DNA of 64,000 bases from Leucaena leucocephala (lineage: Eukaryota > Streptophyta > Magnoliopsida > Fabales > Fabaceae). The stretch covers positions 22,031,501 to 22,095,500 of the forward strand of contig CM073554.1 of NCBI GenBank assembly GCA_037074615.1, read 5' to 3'. Below are positions 36,147 through 47,984 of this stretch, one piece after another. The translations under genes and the position numbers were made by a program. The notes beneath the pieces were generated by a model. The model had not been told where the DNA came from. It was given only the letters and a program-made list of their open reading frames with translations, and searched no databases. The stretch's first letter is position 1. Every line of letters begins with the position of its first letter.

Positions 36147-38999
36147 ATGGGAGAGCATATGGCAGCCTTGCACACGGCCACCAACTCGGTTCAAGCATTG
36201 GGTAAAGGCTTTGATGTGAACTGCGATACGAGGTTACTCTATTGTAAAGGACTGGCGGGGTCTAGGGTAATCGAGATTGACGATGACCACACGAGGGACC
36301 TCCGATTGTACGATGATTTAGTCGTTCCCAATGTTTCTAGGGACATAAACAGCACTCAGGAGCCGGTCGAGCGTCAGAGTTCTAGAGTCTGCAGCTTCCA
36401 AGAGGTCGGGAATAGTATTTATAACTTATTTTGTGAAACATGCAGCATGCTAATTCTTCAATTATTTCACTAGGTTATTGGCAGAGAATGGTTCCTTTTG
36501 TTCATTGATAGTTTTGAAGCGGATACTTGGAAAGTAAAAGTCAATGGTTATTATTGTACAAAAAAAAGGTCAAGTGGCTTAAGGTTTTATTAATTTGTGT
36601 AGCTTCTTTTCATTTGGCTGCAGATGGTGGAATATCTAAATAAGAAGGCTGATGTACCGGGAAACTTTCCACTTGGGAGCTTTAACTCTGCATTTAGCCT
36701 CACTGGTTCAAAACATATTGATGCAGCGGCCTCAAAGACCCTTTCTTTAGATGGCTATTTCATTCCCCTTGCAAAGGTTCAACTTATGAAATCCCAATTA
36801 ACATTGCGAGAAAATGTAAAAAAGGCTGTTCCAGTCAACTGGGATCCACCATCATTGGCCAGGTACATCAAACAATTTTATCTGCAGAATTCAGAAACAA
36901 ATATCTTTGAAATTTGAGTTGTCCCTGACTTTCAGTTGCATTTTGATAGCTTTATTGAAAATTTTGGGACACATGTCATTACATCCATAACTATTGGTGG
37001 TAAGGACGTAATTTATGTTAAGCAACACCATACCTCACCCCTTTCAAAATTGGACATGAAGAACTATATTGAGGAAATTGGAAACCAGAGGTTCTCTGAC
37101 GCCAATAGTCAGACTAGTTCAGGTCAAACAAAATCCAAAGATAAGGTTAGTCCCCCTCCAATTCCTCTTACCTTTTTTGGTGATTTTTAATAATGCTTCT
37201 GCTTCTTCATAGTAGCAAGCAGCACATTAATTGATTACTTTGGTTATATATTTTGTAGAGTGTCGAACCATTTTCATTCAATAGTCAAGGGATACACCCT
37301 CAACCTACACATGCACCATGTCTTACTGGGAAAGAGGTATCTAATCTATGTTCAATAGATTGTTGATGCACGCGCGTACACACGCACAACAATATAACAT
37401 TGGAATGCTATTTATTCTTTGCTTGGTTTGAGAACATGCCCTGTGATTTATATTCCCAAACATGTTAACTTCTTTAAGATCTGAAATGGTGTAATTGAAT
37501 TTGAATTTGATGGGATTTTTGAACTTCTGTTATTTTTGCCCCCCATAAATGACACAATCTGTTAGTTTTATCTGTAAAGATGATGTAGTTATTTTCCCTT
37601 CCATTGTTGCTCTTCATTTCTTTGACACTTTTGTCAGTATCTTCATAGGGTAGTTTGTTGAATTCCCGATTGTGATTTATGCATCAGCATCAACCTTTTC
37701 TGGCAGGAGATTCCACACATATTAAGAAGTCATACATGTACATAAAGTATCTCATTATTGATTGTTATTATCACTATCAAGCTTTCTTTCTGAGTTCGTT
37801 TAATTCAAATTGGTCAGGATGTGACCGTCGTTTTTAGACGGAGGGGAGGGGACGATTTAGAACAAGACCACAGTAAATGGGAAAAAACTGTTCGGTCATC
37901 TCCAGATATTATTGAGATGACTTTCTGCCCAATGATGGATCTCCTCGATGGATTAATAGGAAAGGAGCATTTGACTCGTGCTATTGGTCTCTACCTTGAA
38001 TGTAAGGACAATCCAATCCCAACATAGATGACGTAGATTCTTTCCCCATATTCTGCGATCAGTTTAATCTAAAAGTATATTTCACATATACTGGACTATT
38101 GTGAACAGATAAGCCCCGAATTGAAGAACTCAGATATTTCCTAGAGTTTCAGATTCCTCGTGTTTGGGCTCCTTTGCATGACATTATTCCTGGTCACCAG
38201 AGGAAGGAACCTCTGTGTCCATCTTTACAATTCAGCATAATGGGCCAGAAGCTTTATGTCAGCCAGGAACAGGTATGAATCATTTGTGGCATTACCTGTG
38301 CCTTCAGGCTTCTTATCCTGTGTCAGGCTACACAGGGTGTTTCCTTTTTCTATTTTCTGGATGCAGGTTACAGTTGGACGTAAGCCAGTAACTGGCATAC
38401 GTCTGTGTCTAGAAGGAATCAAGAAGAATCGGCTGTGTGTTCATCTTCAACACTTGGCGACACTCCCAAAGATCCTTCAGCCACATTGGGGCACGCATGT
38501 GGCTATCGGTGCTCCTAAGTGGCAAGGACCTGAGGAACAAGATTGTCGATGGTTTGAGCCTGTAAAATGGAGGAACTTCTCTCATGTGAGCACTGCACCA
38601 ATTGAGAATCCCGACACCTTCATAGGTGACTTCTCTGGCGTCTACATAGTTACCGGTGCGCAGCTGGGAGTGTGGGATTTTGGATCGCGGAATGTATTGT
38701 ACATGAAACTTCTGTATTCTAGGTTACCAGGCTGCACAATTCGAAGATCATTATGGGATCATAACCCAGACAAGTCACAGAAAACTGTGACGGCGGAGAT
38801 CTCTTCCAACCCTGGTCACTCAGGCTCTGGTTCTAGGGAAAACATGACGGGGAACAAATTGGAGAAGTTCGTAGACTTTTCTGAAATGAGCAAGGGCCCT
38901 CAAGATCCTCCTGGTCATTGGTTAGTAACTGGGGGGAAGCTTGGCGTCGAGAAAGGGAAAATTGTTTTGAGAGTGAAATATTCGTTGCTAAATTACTGA
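36147..38999 (+). CDS. MACPF-domain protein, CAD1/NSL1-like
   Basis: Seven exons: 36147-36404, 36624-36862, 36950-37145, 37259-37336, 37818-38001, 38109-38272 and 38367-38999. They join with correct phases into 583 residues, close to Arabidopsis CAD1 (about 560). The N-terminus has ALGKGFDVNCDTRLLYCKG. The MACPF signature appears as NFGTHVITSITIGG (about residues 170-183), with Phe in place of the usual Tyr. Conserved blocks VTVVFRRRGGDDLEQ, VTVGRKPVTGIRLCLEG, HLQHLATLPKILQPHW, KWQGPEEQD, VTGAQLGVWDFGS and the terminal VEKGKIVLRVKYSLLNY strongly match the CAD1 type. In Arabidopsis, CAD1 and NSL1 restrain salicylate-linked cell death. No signal peptide is visible. Exon 3 begins at an acceptor (GATAG) that gives SFIENFGTH; a nearby upstream AG would give a different junction. 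Confidence 0.93.
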
Positions 39000-39767
39000 T
39001 TCAACGGTCCATATTTTCGTATGATGATGTGGTGCGATGGTTTCTGCGAGAGTAGGTTACACAAGTGGCAAATTATGCTGACAGTGTTCATGTCTCATCT
39101 ATAAACCAATATCTATAATATAGAATCTATAAGAAGCCATATTATTTATAAGTTATGAATAATATGACTCATTCCTCAAATTTTATGCCTCCTATGGTTC
39201 ATAAACCTGTTAAAATAATAATTTTTGTTTTGCTAACTTTAAATTAATAATTAAACACACAAACTCGTTCATTTTGGCTAGTAGGTGCTGCTGATCACGA
39301 TGCTTGATTATAATTCCAGGGGCTGAACGAACAACTCTTTCTCTGATCCCCCCATGATGAATTTTAGAAAACAATGATGGTTCTGATTTTGATACATGGT
39401 TGTTAATAGAATTAGTATAGGTAGTTATATTATAAGGATGCGAGTCCAATTTTTTTATTATTATAAAGATTTTTTTAATAGGTGATCTTATAGATATTTT
39501 TTAAATTCTAGAGTTGGGTTTTAGTCTTAATATGGACAGGTGCTGAATACAATATATATATATATATATAGTTAAAATAAACTTATACTGCATAGTTATT
39601 GTTTTTAGTTATCAGCGTGCAATTTGAGGGAAGTTTTAGGAGTATCCACCTGTGCAATTTGCGCAAGGGTTGCGACGACAAGTGTACATATATAATATTC
39701 GGAAAATCCTTAAAACTTATGCTGCCTACGTGACCGTCAAAAGGCGCAGACGAAGTTCAAATATCTG
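39000..39767. other. 3' flank of the MACPF gene
   Basis: AT-rich, with a (TA)n tract at about 39551-39571. No gene is seen. Confidence 0.4.
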
Positions 39768-40509
39768 GTGCCCCGCAGTTCAAATGGGAACGCCTTTAAC
39801 GGCTACTTTCACTCCGAGTCTGCCATCCTCTTTCTGGAATGCAGACCTCCAGAGGACAATGCTCATGGAGGATCTTCGTTCGAGCTAAGGCCAACAATTT
39901 CAATTTCACCTTCAGATTCAGAGCTACCAGTTTCGGACGCAATTGGACCCTCCATCGCTTCTCTTTCATCCTCAAGCTTCGCAAATTCTTCGTCTTCCGC
40001 CTCAATTCACATCGCCTTGCGCAAAATGCTCCCCGATCGCGCCTAGGGCTCATCCGAGCCAGAGTCCTCGATGTGATCCAGAAATTTCAATCCCGAATCA
40101 CGGCGAAAGAGGATTAATTTCAATCCTCTATCTGGCAATAGAGGATGGATTGATAAACGGCCAAAGGTTAATATATTCCCTACATTTTTATAATATAATA
40201 ATTTGAGATTGAGTTTCAATTTTTCAAGCAAACCACTTGGGGGCTGAAACCGGGTTGGATTAATTTCAGGATCTGATAATTAGTGGGTTTTGGGTGTTGC
40301 TGGCATTCTTAGTTCAAGTTCAACATATTTGGAAGAAATGTGGGGAGGGAGTGTTCCTCATAATACTCGCTTCCGTGGGCTTTATGGTTGTTGTGTTGAT
40401 GAAGAAGAGTAAGAAAGCAAAACCTGTGAAAGTAAGAGGCCTTGGCAATTGCATGGCAATAATAGCAGCTTGTTCGCTGTTATTTTATGCTGGGGAGTTC
40501 TTGGGATAG
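39768..40509 (+). pseudogene. Hypothetical small membrane protein gene, apparently broken
   Basis: The downstream exon (40270-40509, after an ATTTCAG acceptor) is open for 79 residues. It has three hydrophobic segments (FWVLLAFLVQV, VFLIILASVGFMVVVLM, MAIIAACSLLFYA) separated by a basic KKSKKAKPVKVR loop. A phase-matched donor at 40167 links it to an upstream Ser-rich frame (SIASLSSSSFANSSSSASI, then FNPLSGNRGWIDKRPK). That frame contains TAG at 40044-40046 and TGA at 40074-40076. Either the gene is damaged, or the upstream exon is modelled wrongly and translation starts elsewhere. I do not recognise the family. Confidence 0.35.
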
Positions 40510-40598
40510 AATGGGAATGTATGTGGCAAAGCAAGTTTGGGAGTTGATCTCTTGATTTGTGAGTATTTGTTATGTTCCCGTGTCATCATTAAGCATTG

Positions 40599-40863
40599 TT
40601 TTATCTGCAGGTTAACAAAAGATCATTCTTTTATGTTTTTTGGGTACGCATAAATATATGGAGATTTTAAAATTTAGATAGAGATTCTTTGTAGTAGACA
40701 GTGAGCAGTGAGCAGTGAGCAGTGAGCAGTGAGCAGTGAGCAGTGAGAAAGAAATGAGAGTGCTAATTTGTCAAATACCCACTTTATTATCTCCACTATT
40801 TTATATTTTTTTTAACTCCTGTTTCTTCTCTACACTACTCCTATTTTATCTGCAGGTTAACAA
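40599..40863 (+). repeat. 20-bp direct repeat TTTTATCTGCAGGTTAACAA, two copies
   Basis: Identical 20-mers lie at 40599-40618 and 40844-40863, either side of the minisatellite. The TTATCTGCAG part resembles a splice acceptor, so these may be duplicated acceptor sites of a 3'UTR exon. Confidence 0.7.
40699..40747. repeat. (CAGTGAG)7 minisatellite
   Basis: Seven perfect tandem copies of a 7-bp unit, 49 bp in total. There are no spacers, so it is not a CRISPR array. Confidence 0.95.
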
Positions 40864-41505
40864 TGTTAGGTTCACAGATTTTGTTGAATGTTTGCAGCAA
40901 CTTTTCATACGCCCTCTTACAAACGAGTTCGTAATGAGTCAATCACCCTTTAATTTCTGTTTGTTTTTTAGTTTTATAAATTATTGAGTGTGAGAGGCGC
41001 TGTGAAATGTTGAGCAAACATTCATAATCCCTCTATTACTAGACAGTATCCAAGTTGCATTTAAGTCATTCTCCCTCATCTTTTCTTCCCCCTCCTTCAC
41101 AATCTTCTCTTGCTGCCAAATCTATGCTTAATGATTCAAAGAAGGTCGATAAATATATGATGGAGGATGATAGATCACGTCCTCTCAGAAAAAAGATAGA
41201 TGAGAACTAAAGAAAATAGCTAATCAATTTATTGAGCTGATTTTTTTAATTAATAATTTATTTAAAAATTTAGCCTATAATAAAGCACAATAATAATATG
41301 TGATCTATAGCCTGACTCAAAATCAAATCAAATGATTGATGAATGTATCGGATCATCTATTGTACTCCTTCACTGTCTTTGTCTTGGTTCATTTATCAAA
41401 CCAACCAGGCTTCAATGGACCTTGGGCTTTCTCCAGGAGCCCGCATACGATCGCTTTAGTGATTAATGTTTGATAAGTGGTACCACCCATAATCTTTGAG
41501 TTTAA

Positions 41506-41612
41506 CTGATAAATAATTAATAAAAATTAATTTAAATAGTAAATAATTTAATATTATTTAAATAAGGTCTTGATTCGAGTTTTAATATATATAAAAAATC
41601 TCTATTAAGAGA
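41506..41612 (-). repeat. Dispersed repeat fragment (inverted relative to 61290-61385)
   Basis: Read on (-), it shares a segment with 61290-61385, including GAGATTTT, an AAxTCGAATCAAGACC-like core, TATTTAAAT and AAATTATTTACTATTTA. Probably an old non-coding mobile element. Confidence 0.5.
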
Positions 41613-43620
41613 CTTACTCACCATAGTCAGGAGCGCAATGTGAGTCAAATTTGAATATAGTCAAGATAAAATTCCGGTAAATCGAGTAAGTAAACAAATA
41701 AAATTTTTTAAAAAATATGAGATATATAATTATTTAAAATATATTTAATTTTTAAAAAATATTATTTTATTATAATTTTATTAATAGTATTTAAAAAAAT
41801 ATTATAATTTTTAGATATTTAAATTTATGTATAAAAATAATATCTAATATTAATATTAATTAAAAAAAAAGAGAGATTTGTATTAGATAGCTCATTCCTT
41901 TTAAAAAAATTTGTAAAGAGAAAAGGGATGCGCGTACTGGCCACGTGGCAGACCCACTAGCTCATGCGGGAGTTAGAAGGAGAAATGAGTTGATGCGGGC
42001 CCAGGGTGTTGGGACGGGAGCTTGTTGACCGTTGATGTATTCACCGTTTCAAATCCGACGGAAGAGGAACATAGTCAAAAGGCCAATCTAGATAGGTCTC
42101 TTTGACCACACAGGAAACATACTTTTTTTTTTTCTTTCAAGAAAGTATAAAATTTCCAACTTTGACTGGATGGTCACTACAATCGAGGTGTACTTGCACG
42201 TCAATTTACTATTTTGCCCATCTGATCCTTGTCTTTTCTACGAAAGCCACAGATTTGAAATTTAGGTCCGACATCAACCTCTTGAAACAAAATGCATCTT
42301 ACTAATAATAATGAAGAACTTATTCAGTTGTAAGTAGTTTTACAATTTTGTTTCTAATTACATAATGGCCATTTAATCTGTATCTTCAGAATAGGCTATT
42401 TTTTAAAAATATTAATATATCCTACAAATGAGATAAATATTCACTTAATTATTAATCCAACAAAAATGGTAAAACTCTAATTTCACATAATAGTTTTCAT
42501 GATTAAATAGAAATTCCTCTTTTTGGATTTTGTAAACTTTTTATTAAGATTTTTTTTAGAAAAATTAAAATGAATTAACTGAAGTGATAAATTGAAAATA
42601 AATGCATCCCCTAAGTGAATTCAACATTATGAAATTAAATATTATATAAACAATAGTTGAAATCTCAATTTTGGTTGAGCTATGACTTCAAAATTAACCC
42701 TTGTCTTAAAGAGGTCCTAAAATAAAAATAAAAGAAGTGGAAGGGCAGAAAGGTAAAGGAAGGCAGAACTTTCTGTTTGTAGCGCTGGTAATGATATTGT
42801 TTCTTTAATCATTAATTAAAAATATAACTTTCAGTAGGTTTGACTACTGCTCGTCGGGCCTACATTTCCTCTTTCAGACCATCTCTCTCTACATTTTCAC
42901 TGTTCTCTCTGTTCCTCTCCCCAAAATCATCCCTTCTCGGACTTTGCCATCTGATTTATTTGACTCCATAAGGGGTTCTTCTTCCGAGAATCGAAACCAC
43001 AAGTTTCAGTTTTCCCCAGTTTTGGCTCCCGCAGTTGATTTTCCAATTTTTGCACGAGCTGCGTCCTCCCAGGTTTGTTTTGTCGATGTTCTTCCTTCCA
43101 TTTTGATTCTTCTTATTTGAACTTCTGTTGGGCGTGGAAATTTTGTTTCTCTGATTTTCCTTCCCTCTCTCTTCAAATTTGGCTTCTCTTTGTGGCTCGA
43201 TTTATAGTCAGTTTTTTGGTTCATTTGCTGCTTTATTTAACGTTTGCTTTTATTGAGGTGATTTCTGGGGCGATTATTATGACAGTGGGAATAATTCATT
43301 TGAGCTAGCAGTCTTTTCTATTTTTTCCATTAACTAGTTAAGCTTTAAAGAAAGATATTTTTATAAAGCTTCTATCGTATTATGGATCTAAATTCATTTG
43401 GCTTCTCTTGGTTGTTTGTTTATTTTTTGGAGGCCGATTGTGTGTATGGAGCTCATTCCAATGTTGCATTTGACTAGTTTGGTTCATTAGTAGAAAGCAT
43501 GTTGCACGCTTGCAATTTTTCCCCCGGTAGATTTGCCAATATGATGGGAAAATCTGAGTAATTTATTATTCTTTTCCTCCCTGGGAATGCGATTGACACA
43601 ATTGTAGACATGATGATAAG

Positions 43621-44342
43621 TAGGGGTGTGCCTAAAAAAATATGGGCTATATTTTGTAACTCGATATCATTCGGTTCTGCCCGATAAAAGTCCTAACAAT
43701 TTTAGGTAGGGTATGAGCGGGCTGGGCATGGGCGGGTTGGGCATGCCCAAGTCGTGATATTATACTCATATTGTGAAAAAAAATCTGTAATTATAAACTT
43801 TTAAAATAATATCATATTCATATGTTTTTAAGAGTTAAATAATATCTATAATTCACTAAAAATAAAAGAATAAAGATAATAATTAAAATCTTGAGATCCC
43901 TTACATATAAAAAATAAGCGTTGAAATCTAAATAGTTTGTAATTATAACTTTGTATCAATCTGACAAAGATAAAGCATCTAAAAAAATAAAATAAATAAT
44001 TATAATTTATAATATAATCATATGATAATTAATAAAGTTAAAAAAAAATTAGTATATTTATAAATATTAAAAGATACAACTTACGTACTTATATTTCTAA
44101 AATTACCTTATAGTCACCAGTAGCTATTATATTCTCTCTTCTAAGATAGAGAAAAAAAAAATAAAAGAATGAGTGCTCATGGGCAGGGCAGTTTTTATGT
44201 CCGGTGTCTAGCCCGAAAAATGTATGTGTTGTATTTTGTAGTCTAATATCTGACCCTATTTGATAAAAATTGGATTAAACAGGATATTTTTTTATAGGTT
44301 GAACAGGGTATAATGAACTATAGATATTATGCACCGTCCATA
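43621..44342 (+). mobile_element. hAT-like MITE, copy 1 (degraded)
   Basis: Starts TAGGGGTGTGCCTAAAA and ends, inverted, TATGGACGGTGCATAA. It is reverse-complementary to almost the whole element at 61440-62223, e.g. the GGCATGCCCAAGTCGTGAT block and the ATAATATCTATAATTCACTA block. No clear target duplication remains. It lies between the presumed 5'UTR exon (about 42845-43072) and the coding start of the pseudokinase gene, so probably in a leader intron. Confidence 0.7.
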
Positions 44343-44711
44343 AGAAAGGATATATAATGAAAAGTGTGAAATAACTGCCTTGACATTTTCATCATTCGCT
44401 TTTTAATTCGCATATCTAGAAACATCATTTTCCCTTGTTATTTACTTTGCCCTTTCTGTATGATGATGGGACAGTACCAAGTGTATCCCTTATAGGGAAT
44501 CGAAATTGCCTAAGATAATTCTTCGCATCGAATCTTTCTCCTTGGATGGAATTCCATTTATTTATTTAACTAGAAAACCAAAAAATTATCTCGTGAATTG
44601 TCCAAATGTTAACATGTTGAGCTGCACAAGGTTTGAGGAATGACTTCATTGATATATATCTTTTTCTTTAAAATATACAGTTTTATACAACAGACAAGCT
44701 CTGGGGACAGG

Positions 44712-46988
44712 ATGGGGTGTTTTACAGTCTTGAAGAGTAAGAAGAAGAAGTCCGAACAGATCAAGAATGTGAAACGGGTCAACCATAAAGAAAATTTACC
44801 TGCCGCGGTACTACCTGAACCTCAAACTCATACGCGCTCACTGCAGTCTGCACCTCCTAGTTTTAGGACCAGAGTGAAACCCATCCAACCCATTAATAAC
44901 ATCACCTACAGTAGAATACGAGCATTATCTGCTCCATCAACTCTTGATGCAGCTGAACAAGATGCTTTGTCATCTGTTGGGTATGAGGAACAAGATGAGT
45001 CAAAATACCGGGCTGGATCAATAAAGGAGCAGCGTTCATCCAGTCCACAACCTTTACCTCTCCCATGTCCTCAGTCTTGTGGTTCATTAAAGGCAACAAG
45101 TAGCTTTAAGTCAGGCACAGCTAGTGGTCCTCTCCATGCTTCGGGTCCTTTGCCACTGCCACCTACTGGATCACTTCGAAACTTTACATATGAAGAAATT
45201 TCTGCTGCTTGCCACAGTTTCTCTTCAGATCGGTGCATGTCAGAAGGTCTTTCTTCCACCATATTTAAAGCTTCTTTCGGTGATGAGGCTTCAAGCTCGA
45301 AGAAGGTTGAAGCTACTGTCACTCGCCTTTATCCATCTGCTCAGGTACTTGAGTTTCCATACCTTGTTACTTTCGTCTCTTGTTATCCTTGTGCCCAGAA
45401 TTTGCTCAGATATTATCTTAATGGCAGATGCTTCTTTACCTAGGGCAGGGAAATATTTCTTGCATCTTATCCAAGATATGAAGTGTCCAATATTTTTACA
45501 TGTTATTGGATTTATGAGATGTGTTTAATAGAAGCCTCATATTTGGGTTTGTTTGAATTCATTGGACACAAGTGGCAGATAGACCATAAAAAGCATCCAT
45601 GCATTAAAGCTTTCCGTTTGGCTAGAACTCTACACCCAGCCTGTTTTGAGAAGTTGTGTCTAAACCTTATTTTGCTTGCTATGCTCCTTGGTTTATTTTC
45701 CCTCTGTTAGAACTTAAACTCTTGTGTCCCTGCTCATCTGAATTTGTTTTATTTTTCCATTCTGAATTTCAATGCTGAATGACTTTATTCATGGATGGCC
45801 AAATGTAATTATTTAAATGCTGAGATTTTGCTGTTTCTTCTGCTTTCAGGGCTTAAAGGAATTCGTTAATGAGGTTAATATCATTGCATCTTTGCAACAC
45901 CCACACCTTTGTAAATTGCTTGGTTTTCATGCATGTGAGGGTTCAGAACAGAGAATGTTGGCTTATGAGAGGCTATATCATGGAAGCTTGGACCGCCTGT
46001 TGCATGGAAGATCTGATGGGCCACCTATTGATTGGAATACAAGGATGAAAATTGCTTTATGTGCTGCACAAGGTCTTGCTTTCTTGCATGAAGAAGGCCC
46101 TTTCCAGGTAATGAACCAGTTACGGCTTCGTCTGGTGTAAAGTTTTTATTGATTAAGTTAAATTGAAGCTCCTTTATGTGATAATGTTCTTGTTTGGACC
46201 CATTTAAATGTGGAGCTCAGATTTCCCCTTGTTAAATTTGTTATTTTTCATAACAGGCTGATGTTTGAACCCATTTAACATCTGTTTTTGATTATGCGTT
46301 TTGTTTTCAATGTTTGCAGGCAATGTATAATGAATTTTCAACCGCTAATATTCAGATTGACAAAGATTTTAGTGCAAAGCTTTCAGGTTATGGTTGTGTT
46401 GGACATATTCCTGAGGAAGAGGTTTCGAGCAATTCAACGGTAAGTTCTTGACTTCAAAAGTATTCCATGTGTACCGTTCTAATATGTACGGTTATTGTCT
46501 TGTTCCTCTAGTATTTTCTTCTGTCTTCAGTATTCGTTCCATCACTTTTGTTCTCATTCAAATTTCTTAATGTACAGGCTGTTGGAAACTTATCTGTAGT
46601 GACTCTGGAAAGAGGAATGCTCACTCCAAAGAGCAACGTTTGGAGCTTTGGAATTGTTCTTCTGGAGTTACTTACTGGAAGAAAGAATCTCGACAGCCGT
46701 CACCCCAAAGAAGAGAGGAACTTAGTGAAGTGGAGTCGACCTTTCCTTGCAGATGATTGTCGACTGTCATTGATCATGGATCCTCAACTTAAAAGCCGGT
46801 TTCCTTCCAAAGCAGTGAGGACAGTATCTGACATTGCACTGAGGTGCCTTCAAAATGAGCCATCAGAGAGACCCACCATGAGAACTGTGGTAGAGCGTCT
46901 CAGAAAAATACAGGATATGAAGCACTCTTGTCGGTTTCCGCTGCAAGAGCCTGGCGCAATTTCCAGAAAACAGATGTCAAGGTATTGA
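44712..46988 (+). CDS. Receptor-like cytoplasmic pseudokinase with N-myristoylation site
   Basis: Four exons: 44712-45344, 45850-46107, 46320-46439 and 46578-46988, about 473 residues to the first stop. A leader exon is likely at about 42845-43072. The start MGCFTVLKSKKKK offers Gly2 for myristoylation, Cys3 for palmitoylation and a basic patch, so it should sit at the plasma membrane. A Ser/Pro-rich stretch of about 150 residues follows, then a kinase fold (NFTYEEISAACHSFSSDRC, GLKEFVNEVNIIASLQHPHL, SNVWSFGIVLLELLTGRKN). All catalytic elements are lost: the Gly loop reads MSEGLSSTIFKA, the VAVK Lys site reads ATVT, the RDFKxxN loop reads NEFSTANIQI, and DFG reads SGYG. It is probably a scaffold. 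The frame stops after KQMSRY, while tail-like sequence continues in another frame to 47173. Confidence 0.9.
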
Positions 46989-47173
46989 GTTTCTCACCGT
47001 CACCGCCTTCAGCAGCCGGACTGTCTATTTCACCTCCAAGATGGTCTGGTGTGCCCCTCTTGCTTCCTCCCAGGCTTGTTCCTCCACCCTTTTGTTGGAG
47101 GAGCTCGATCGGCAGGAATCCCCGAAAGTCATCATCCTCTGTCTCTAGGAGGGCTAGTGTGGAAGGATTTTGA
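46989..47173 (+). other. Out-of-frame continuation of the pseudokinase C-terminal tail
   Basis: Just after the TGA at 46986-46988, another frame reads SFSPSPPSAAGLSISPPRW and ends RKSSSSVSRRASVEGF at a TGA at 47171-47173. A third frame contains STLLLEELDRQES. Together they look like a Ser/Pro/Arg-rich tail broken by small indels. An AAG|GTATTG donor-like site at the break is an alternative explanation. Confidence 0.55.
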
Positions 47174-47984
47174 TTGTCCATAATGCTCATTTTCTTTATT
47201 GTTTTTTTTTTCCGGGTTCTCCCCGCTTTTCATTCCTCAGGATGATGCCGAGAGGATGTTCTTTTGTAGATAGATAGTTGGATTAGTTACCACCTTACAT
47301 ATACGAATTTTCATATTGTCTCGCTTTCTGGCCTACTATTTAGTGTGATGCAGAAGCTGACAGGAAAGAAACATTGCAGGTAATCATTAGGGAAGGTAAA
47401 ATTTGAGAATGAGTTCTTTCAAACTCTTGGCCTCTCTAGTTCACAGCATCAACATAGACTTGAGATTATAAAAGACAATGCAAAAGCGATGCATCTTGCC
47501 AATGAAAGTTACACTTGTAGGAAGCGAGGTTCTCAATTGTGAGGGTTTTTTTATTAGGTAATTTTATAATTATTTTGTAAGTGCTCTCTTAGTTATATGT
47601 TGTGGTATGATTTTAGTAAGGAATAGGTATTAAATTTATTTAAATTTTGTTGTAGTAAAAAAAATGATGTATCTTTGCTAGTGAAAAGAAAAATGTTATA
47701 TTAGTTTTAAATATATTATTTATTTTTTATATTTATTAATTTTTTAAATTAATTATATTAATATTTTTTTAATAATAATTAAGTAAAAGAAAAAGTGATT
47801 AGGTTAAATAAAGAGATTGTGATATTTTAAAAAAATTATATTAATTAATTTTTTAATATAATTAAATATATTTATAGTAAGATGGGATGAGTACATTATA
47901 AAGAGAAAGATAAGTGTACATTAGATTGTATTATAACGATTTTGGACTTTGTATAAATGCATAGGACCCTGTGCTTGATAATTT
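47174..47984. other. 3' flank of the pseudokinase gene
   Basis: 3'UTR-like sequence to about 47400, then AT-rich DNA. No gene is seen. Confidence 0.35.

Larger units (their letters stand above)
40510..42840. other. Intergenic region upstream of the RLCK-type gene
   Basis: Contains a 7-bp minisatellite, a duplicated 20-mer and part of a dispersed repeat (about 41506-41612). No supported gene. Confidence 0.4.

Noticed and set aside
36863..36949. Reading through or splicing at the AG before 36936 in the MACPF gene
   Set aside because: Only the acceptor ending at 36949 restores ASFIENFGTH, the expected family sequence, in phase.
39796..40053. 85-residue Arg/Lys-rich frame on (-) opposite the 39.8-40.2 kb region
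   Set aside because: It is the complement of a Ser-rich sequence and shows no independent coding sign.
40699..40747. CRISPR-like array
   Set aside because: The 7-bp units are contiguous with no spacers; this is a minisatellite in eukaryotic DNA.
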